A stretch of 64,000 nucleotides of DNA from Rhyacophila brunnea (lineage: Eukaryota > Arthropoda > Insecta > Trichoptera > Rhyacophilidae), in assembly GCA_022495005.1 (NCBI GenBank), contig JAGYXB010001000.1, positions 868,001 through 932,000 on the forward strand. Direction: 5' to 3'. The position numbers were made by a program, and so were the translations under genes. Positions 58,621 through 64,000 of the stretch are shown here, one piece after another (within the stretch, counting starts at the first letter, position 1; every line of letters starts with the position of its first letter). The notes below the pieces were generated by a model, which saw only the letters and a program-made list of their open reading frames with translations, was not told the DNA's origin and ran no database searches.

Positions 58621-59198
58621 AATGTTACATTTCCTTCTCTACTATATGATAAACCTAAGTAAATCAGAAGTTAATGGGAACTGTATTAATTTTGTGTTTG
58701 AAAATATTAGATAACTTTAAAACTATAAATACACTAAATAAATAAAATAATATATCTACAATATTTTTCGTACAGTTCAACATTATTTAATTGTTCCCAA
58801 TTAGAGGAGCACAATTTTCCATTTTTATTTTAAATAATAATTATAGACTAGATTTATGTTAAACAAGTAAAGTTTACAATTTCATTTTCCCAACAATGAC
58901 CAAATCAGACTTAACTAGCTGTAGTATTGAGGTGACGATATATTAGTTACGATTACAGTCTCAATAATTTGATAGTATTTGAAGATGCACAGATTTCTCA
59001 TTTAGTAATTTCATTATTGACGGGTGAAATTTTAAATTGATGTATTATATTTAAATAATCGGTTAGTATTGAATCTTCACCACTGGGATATATCTTGTAC
59101 CCTGATTGTTTGAAATGTAATGGCTTTACTAATAAAAAGGTTGTGTATCATTGCTGTGTCTTTCAAAAAAAATATTTTCCCTAACAATTTACTAACAG

Positions 59199-59353
59199 CG
59201 ACAGGATGCCACGGCACGGCTTGCGTTCTCCTCTCATACTTCATCCTGGACTCCTGGCAATGCGGATGGTTTTGGATCATATTCTTCTTCTGTTCGGTGG
59301 TTCCATTTGTCTTTGACATCCTCACCGTCATATCTGTCGTTGTCAAAGCATAA
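59199..59353 (+). CDS. TMEM107: TMEM107 exon 3 (last two membrane segments, stop)
   Basis: Terminal coding exon after a TTTACTAACAG acceptor; stop TAA at 59351-59353. It encodes residues 84-134. The first part, STGCHGTACVLLSYFILDSW, matches the GAHCSASVALSFFIFERW region of the vertebrate protein. An aromatic helix (FWIIFFFCS), a conserved Pro and the segment VPFVFDILTVISVVV follow, ending in KA without the Lys-rich tail seen in mammals. Two helices (about 85-101 and 106-131) complete the four-pass topology. Intron 2 is about 11.4 kb and carries many MITEs. No frameshift or stop disturbs any of the three exons, so the gene appears functional. Confidence 0.93.
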
Positions 59354-59640
59354 ATGTAACCTCAATCGTATCATGACGCGAGCCTGATGATCTTCACCAA
59401 TTTACTTTTTTTTAATATTCATTTAAGTAATCATAATTTCCAATGATAAGGATTTTTTTCAAATTGTGTAGTTCTAATTCTAGTATATTATTATGTTAAA
59501 ATTACGGACGTAGACCAATATTGCTTTGTATAACTTCGTTTTAATTTTTATAGTTTAATTTAATTATTATAAAATATGGCTTGGTGAAACCTTGTTTTAA
59601 TATTCAATAAAACAATGGAATTAATGCAAAATATTTGTTT
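59354..59640 (+). terminator. TMEM107 3' UTR with poly(A) signal
   Basis: AT-rich sequence after the stop codon. A canonical AATAAA hexamer lies at 59606-59611, about 250 bp downstream, a normal position for a short insect 3' UTR. The cleavage site itself cannot be read from sequence. Confidence 0.55.
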
Positions 59641-60030
59641 TCATTGCCATATATTACTGTCAATCCTAGATAAGATAATATCCTGTTGCCTAGGATTGAC
59701 CTTTGACTTTTTTTTGATTTTGATTGACTTCATCCTTTTTCTGTTTGTACTGTCACATTATTAAGTTTTATTACCAAAAACCATAGAGTCCAGATACGAT
59801 CAATATCTAATAGAAACAGAATATCTTACAGATTATGTAATTTCACACAATTAGTAATGATCTATAAATTTCAAAACTCACCAAAAGCATATTAAAATAC
59901 TTCTATATTAAAGCATCCTTTTTTATTTATATTCAAAAAATCAAACGATTTCAATACATTATTTTTGTGTTACTAATATTTGATTGTTGGAAGTCAATGG
60001 GTTAATTAAAATGATTCAAATAAATTCCAA

Positions 60031-60403
60031 TATCGTCGCCGTAGATGTCAAGGGAGCCAAGCCACAAATTTGGCGAAAATGAGTATAAAGTACACAAAAG
60101 CATTTTAAAATTATCAAAGATGCAGTGGTCAATGAATTTAAGCCACAAAACTCTTCACTACCACACACGTGTGCCAACTGTAGATTTCAATATTCAGTGA
60201 TCAAGAGATATAACACACATAACTTCTAAGATTCTATTTTTTATAGTTATTTGTACAAAATAATAAAAAGATAATACCACAAAGTATATTCTATGTTCAA
60301 AGTTTCACCGTTATATCTTTTTTGTCACACTAAATCTTTGCACGCCTATTTCTCAGCATTATGATTTTGTGGACTGGCTCCCTTGACATCTACGGCGACG
60401 ATA
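60031..60403. mobile_element. 373-bp MITE (TATCGTCGCCG ends)
   Basis: TATCGTCGCCGTAGATGTCA at left; TGACATCTACGGCGACGATA at right; arms about 38 bp, TA at both borders. Confidence 0.85.
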
Positions 60404-61093
60404 TGTCTATTTTATTCATTGTATTATAGGGTTTTTTTTTAAAAAAAAAAAAAGTTGTAATTTGAAAATACATTAACCAACCATTTATGCTTGAAACACC
60501 AAAACTTTTTACAACACATGGAATTGTCGAGTTATTGGTATTTGGAAATAGACACTACATAATATATCCATTTCATCTTTGCTATGATACATCGACTAAT
60601 TCTGCTTTCAAAATACTGTGTAAATTGGCATTTTTCAACGAACATGTAAATTTGGGACTATTTTTACATCATCTTTATTTCAGTGATTTGTCATCTGTAC
60701 ATTATACTAACAAACACCCTGCATTGCTTTTATCAAACATGTATCATAATTTCGTATGTGTTTTTATATCTGGAATTGTGTCCCAAGAATCCCAGTACTT
60801 ATGAAAACTCTTAAATTTTCATTATCTAGTGCATTTTTTGTAATATACATACAATGTTTATCTCTCTTTCGAAGTATAGACAACACATATAATAATAAGC
60901 TTACAAAAAGTATCGCCATGTATTGTAAAAGAAATCATTACTACAAAGATCTCTATTTTTCATGTCATCTGTGGCATTTCTTCAATTTATGATGAAAGGA
61001 AAACTGATAATATATGAGTTTGAACTTTAATTTTTCCATGTGAATTGTGGCGAGAAACTGCAATGGTAAATTTTATATAATCATCTTACAATG

Positions 61094-61339
61094 TGTCGCT
61101 TGATTTCAAAATCAGCCAAGTCCATGATAGACGAATAGGAGAAAAACAGCTTTTTTGTTTTCTCAAGTATATAATCACGAGGGTGAAAGTTTATATTATT
61201 TCGATTATAGAATATTTAAAATTAATAACTTCCACATTTTGATAATGCAGAAATGTTAGAAAGCAGTAGTTCTTCAGCAATTCACAAAAAGACTAAAATA
61301 CCTAAAGGTGGACTTGGCTGATTTTGAAATCTAGCGACA
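61094..61339. mobile_element. 246-bp MITE
   Basis: TGTCGCTTGATTTCAAAATC at left; GATTTTGAAATCTAGCGACA at right; arms about 31 bp, extending through AGCCAAGTCCA. Confidence 0.8.
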
Positions 61340-61402
61340 AAAATATTACAGCAATAGTTTGGATTGAACGAAAGCAGACCCTACACGGACGGTAATTTTG
61401 AA

Positions 61403-61459
61403 TCAGTGATACTGACAGTATTCATGTTTTATCAACCTTACATTCAGTATCACTGATAT
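61403..61459. repeat. Small hairpin
   Basis: ATCAGTGATACTGA pairs with TCAGTATCACTGAT across a 28-bp loop. Confidence 0.6.
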
Positions 61460-61655
61460 TTATATTTGAACATATTTTTACTAAATTAAAATTGTGATAT
61501 TAGTCTATGGTCTCTGCTGTCATTTACCATAAGTTCTGTTTACAATCGCGGATTTTTTCGTTCACTATTCAATCCAGTAGTACAATATTCTTCGATGCTG
61601 CCAACCGAATGATTTTGCTAAGCCCTAAAGCTCTAAAATATCCTTACAAATAAAT

Positions 61656-62021
61656 TCATCTTCTACTGTTTTCAGAGTTTTGATTGTAGGATAATAATGC
61701 ATTTGGTTTTGTGTTAGGTTGATGCATGGGTAATATTCGGATGACATCTTTTCTAATGAATATATTTTGACTTGTCTGTTTCCTTATCCATTGGTTTATT
61801 TTGTGATCTTTACGTGTATGTGCAACATGCACCTTTCCGTTAAAAGTCCATGTTTCAAATGCATACATGAGCATTGGTAGCACACATTGGTTGAACACAT
61901 TACGTTTCAGACACAATGGGAGGTCTCTTTTGAAGATACTTTTCAGGCGCACACATGTACTCCATGCTAGTTTGATTCTGCAAGCGAACAGAGAGGGAAG
62001 TAAAATAATATCTGATTTCAA
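61656..62021 (-). mobile_element. LINE C-terminal fragment
   Basis: Minus strand: RIKLAWSTCVRLKSIF, LPLCLKRNVFNQCVLPML and ETWTFN. This matches the stretch after the YADD domain in endonuclease-type LINEs (RIKLAW, LK-KVFNQC-LP, ETWTLT). The remainder is degraded and no catalytic motif is present. Confidence 0.75.
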
Positions 62022-62400
62022 CGGAGTGTGTAATGTTTGTGATAGAGGAAGAATTAATAGTACGCTGTATCACAATTGACTTGTCACATGGAGTAAAAAG
62101 CACCGTAGCCTAAAAATCTTTTCGTGTATCGATGCATTTAATTAAATTGCCTGGGAATATTAAAAATTTTAAGTGTGCTGCGGTGCCGATGTGTAAACTT
62201 TGAAAGCCTCTGATATAAACGTTGGCACTATATAATTTACATTTTTATATATATTTTATCATGTGCCGACTACTTAGTTACTTTGGAAGTCAGAGGACAA
62301 AGAGAAAATGTACATTATCAAAATTGAATTTTGTGACATTGCAAATAATTTGGTGGGTTTTTGAATCAAGTCTGGTTTAGTATAATTAATTCTGGTAGCA

Positions 62401-62662
62401 TATCGTCACTGTTCTGGCAGAAGACACTAATTCGAAAAAATGGCATATTGAGTTAGTTATACCAAAATGTTCCTTATTTCAAACTTTACCATCTGGAAAC
62501 CTTCTTAATAAATAAACAGTCTTTATTTTAAAGTCATTTTTTTTTACGATTACTTAATAAACTCACATGATAGACCATTTCAAACATTTTAACAACTTTA
62601 AAGTTAAATTACTCAAAACTAGTATTGTCCAGTTAGTGTGTTCTGCCAGAACAGAGACGATA
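62401..62662. mobile_element. 262-bp MITE (TATCGTCACTG ends)
   Basis: TATCGTCACTGTTCTGGCAG at left; CTGCCAGAACAGAGACGATA at right; TA borders. Confidence 0.8.
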
Positions 62663-63265
62663 TTGAACTCGACATTATAATACTCGGCAGACTCCATTTT
62701 CTCTCAGGATCTTCCTCTCATCATTTATTGTGCATATTCATCATTCTGATGAGCATCTTGTAATTATAACCAACATTTTGGCTTTACTGTGACAGGTTCT
62801 GACTTGAAGTGTTTATGGACAACATAGTAGTATTAAATTTATTGGCTGTTATTGTACTGTTTCAAAAGTGTAGTTATTTGCAGGACTCCACATGAATATA
62901 TTTTATGTTTTCCTGGTTTATATGTAGCCCCATTTCTTTAGCAAATTTTCTGCAGTAATGGCTTTTTAATGGCAGATTGGTTTCCAGCAATAATAGTCTA
63001 ATTATATTATGGTTTTACCTGGAAATAATTCTCCAGAAAGGTAAATAATTTTTAGTTTTTCAGCCATATCTCATTAATGGTCGAAAATATCAAAAAAAAA
63101 TTCAAATAAAAGTTGAGAATTAAAAAATATGCGTTTTTAATAGGAACAATTTTACTGTGTGCGAAAGGAAGAAGAAAATAAATTTAAAATTACTTTTCAC
63201 GAGAGCCAAACTCCTATGGTTCTTTGTGGAATCTAGTAATTCAACTCTCCTTTTTCTCATATACA

Positions 63266-63330
63266 GTAAAACCTCGTTAATAAAAACACGGATAATTCGA
63301 AATTAGCCGTAATTCGAAATTTTCGCAAAA
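63266..63330 (+). mobile_element. Tigger/pogo-like left end
   Basis: TACAGTAAAACCTCGTTAAT followed by CGGATAATTCGAAATTAGCC, a typical pogo-group terminus. The right end is not seen in the window. Confidence 0.5.
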
Positions 63331-63526
63331 AAAAGTCCCTTGAACATTATTTTCATATAAAACCTGTCCTGGCATACAACAATATTCAATAAATCGTAAT
63401 AAGGTACACTATTTTATGAGCCAGTCATTGAAAATTGTGACAGATTTTTCATAAAACATAAATTACTTATTTTCAGAGTTAATATAAATAATCCTGACAT
63501 TTTATGACCCATTAACACACACGAAA

Positions 63527-64000
63527 TCGGAAATTTCGTAGGTACATCTATGATCGTACTCCCTACTTCAATTATAGTTTGTCAATTTATGGCTACGGCC
63601 GTATGTTGTAGCTTAACCACTGGGGAATGACAAAAGAAATGGCGTATTTCAAAAAACACTACCTTATTCTTAGGTCAATAATTATTATAAAGCAATCATT
63701 ATTCATAAGATATTTATCACACTTGAATGGTCAAAGACATAGCTTATAATAAGTATCTTTAGAATTATCTTCGAATGTGTTAATCCTGCCGATTTTTTGA
63801 ATAATAAAATGCCGAATTCTTGTCAAATTTTGGATCACAGAGATTATCAATATAATTTTTTATCGTGAATATTTTACAAAAATTATCTGGTAATAAATTA
63901 TACTAATGGTTTCGTAAATGCGTTTAAAAATTAATAAATGTAAAAAATCTTAACACCACTGCACAGTTATGTACGAAATATGACTATATTCTAAAACATT
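63527..64000 (+). repeat. Dispersed repeat, copy 2 (runs off window)
   Basis: Homologous to 32421-32896 with scattered substitutions and small indels. The left palindrome arm is absent. It continues past the end of the window. Confidence 0.85.

Noticed and set aside
1..64000. CRISPR arrays, phage, operons or rRNA
   Set aside because: The repeats are transposon families with TIRs, not spacer arrays; the spliced genes and SINEs show an animal nuclear genome.

Overview
The window looks like nuclear DNA of an insect, most likely an aphid-like hemipteran. It is very AT-rich and full of short 'AGGTAGGTACC' and 'TAATATTAT' strings, with spliced genes, RTE-type LINEs, pogo/Tigger relics, tRNA-derived SINEs and hundreds of bases of MITE sequence per gene. 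The taxonomic call is a judgement from texture, not from a marker gene. There is no prokaryotic, phage or CRISPR content.

Only one intact protein gene is visible: TMEM107, a four-pass protein of the ciliary transition zone. It lies on the + strand in three coding exons (40810-40958, 47693-47793, 59199-59353). Together these give 134 codons plus stop with matching splice phases. Introns 1 and 2 are about 6.7 and 11.4 kb and are packed with transposon insertions. Upstream, 28074-36000 holds a broken but recognisable copy of CTR9, the TPR scaffold of the PAF1 complex. Six exon remnants keep their order and most splice sites, but they carry frameshifts, stops, two lost splice signals and missing exons. 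It is an unprocessed pseudogene.

The rest is transposon strata. 0.4-1.7 kb: degenerate LINE. 3-6 kb: hAT remnants, one nested in another. 9-16.5 kb: SINE-in-SINE, two full 0.39 kb hAT copies with perfect 8-bp target duplications (one inside a 1.46 kb hAT), and TTAA-type MITE relics. 16.9-17.9 kb: young 5'-truncated LINE with a 10-bp target duplication. 20.8-23.7 kb: nearly full-length but deleted RTE. 26.8-27.4 kb: second LINE 3' end. 30-32 kb: 1.94 kb TIR element with a repeated subterminal motif. 32-34 kb: palindrome and SINEs. 39.3-40.4 kb: large inverted-repeat copy plus a GTGCACAAACG tandem array just upstream of TMEM107. 41-50 kb: mariner-, hAT-, Harbinger- and Tigger-type elements. 50-64 kb: more MITEs, two with TTAA ends arranged head to tail, and LINE fragments.

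The TMEM107 exons are clean while the CTR9 copy is riddled with indels in the same sequence. This argues that the CTR9 damage is real and not an assembly artefact. The best candidates for undescribed biology are the 30.06-32.00 kb element, the GTGCAC(A/T)AACG array, the tRNA-Ile-like sequence inside a TIR element, and the tandem TTAA elements.
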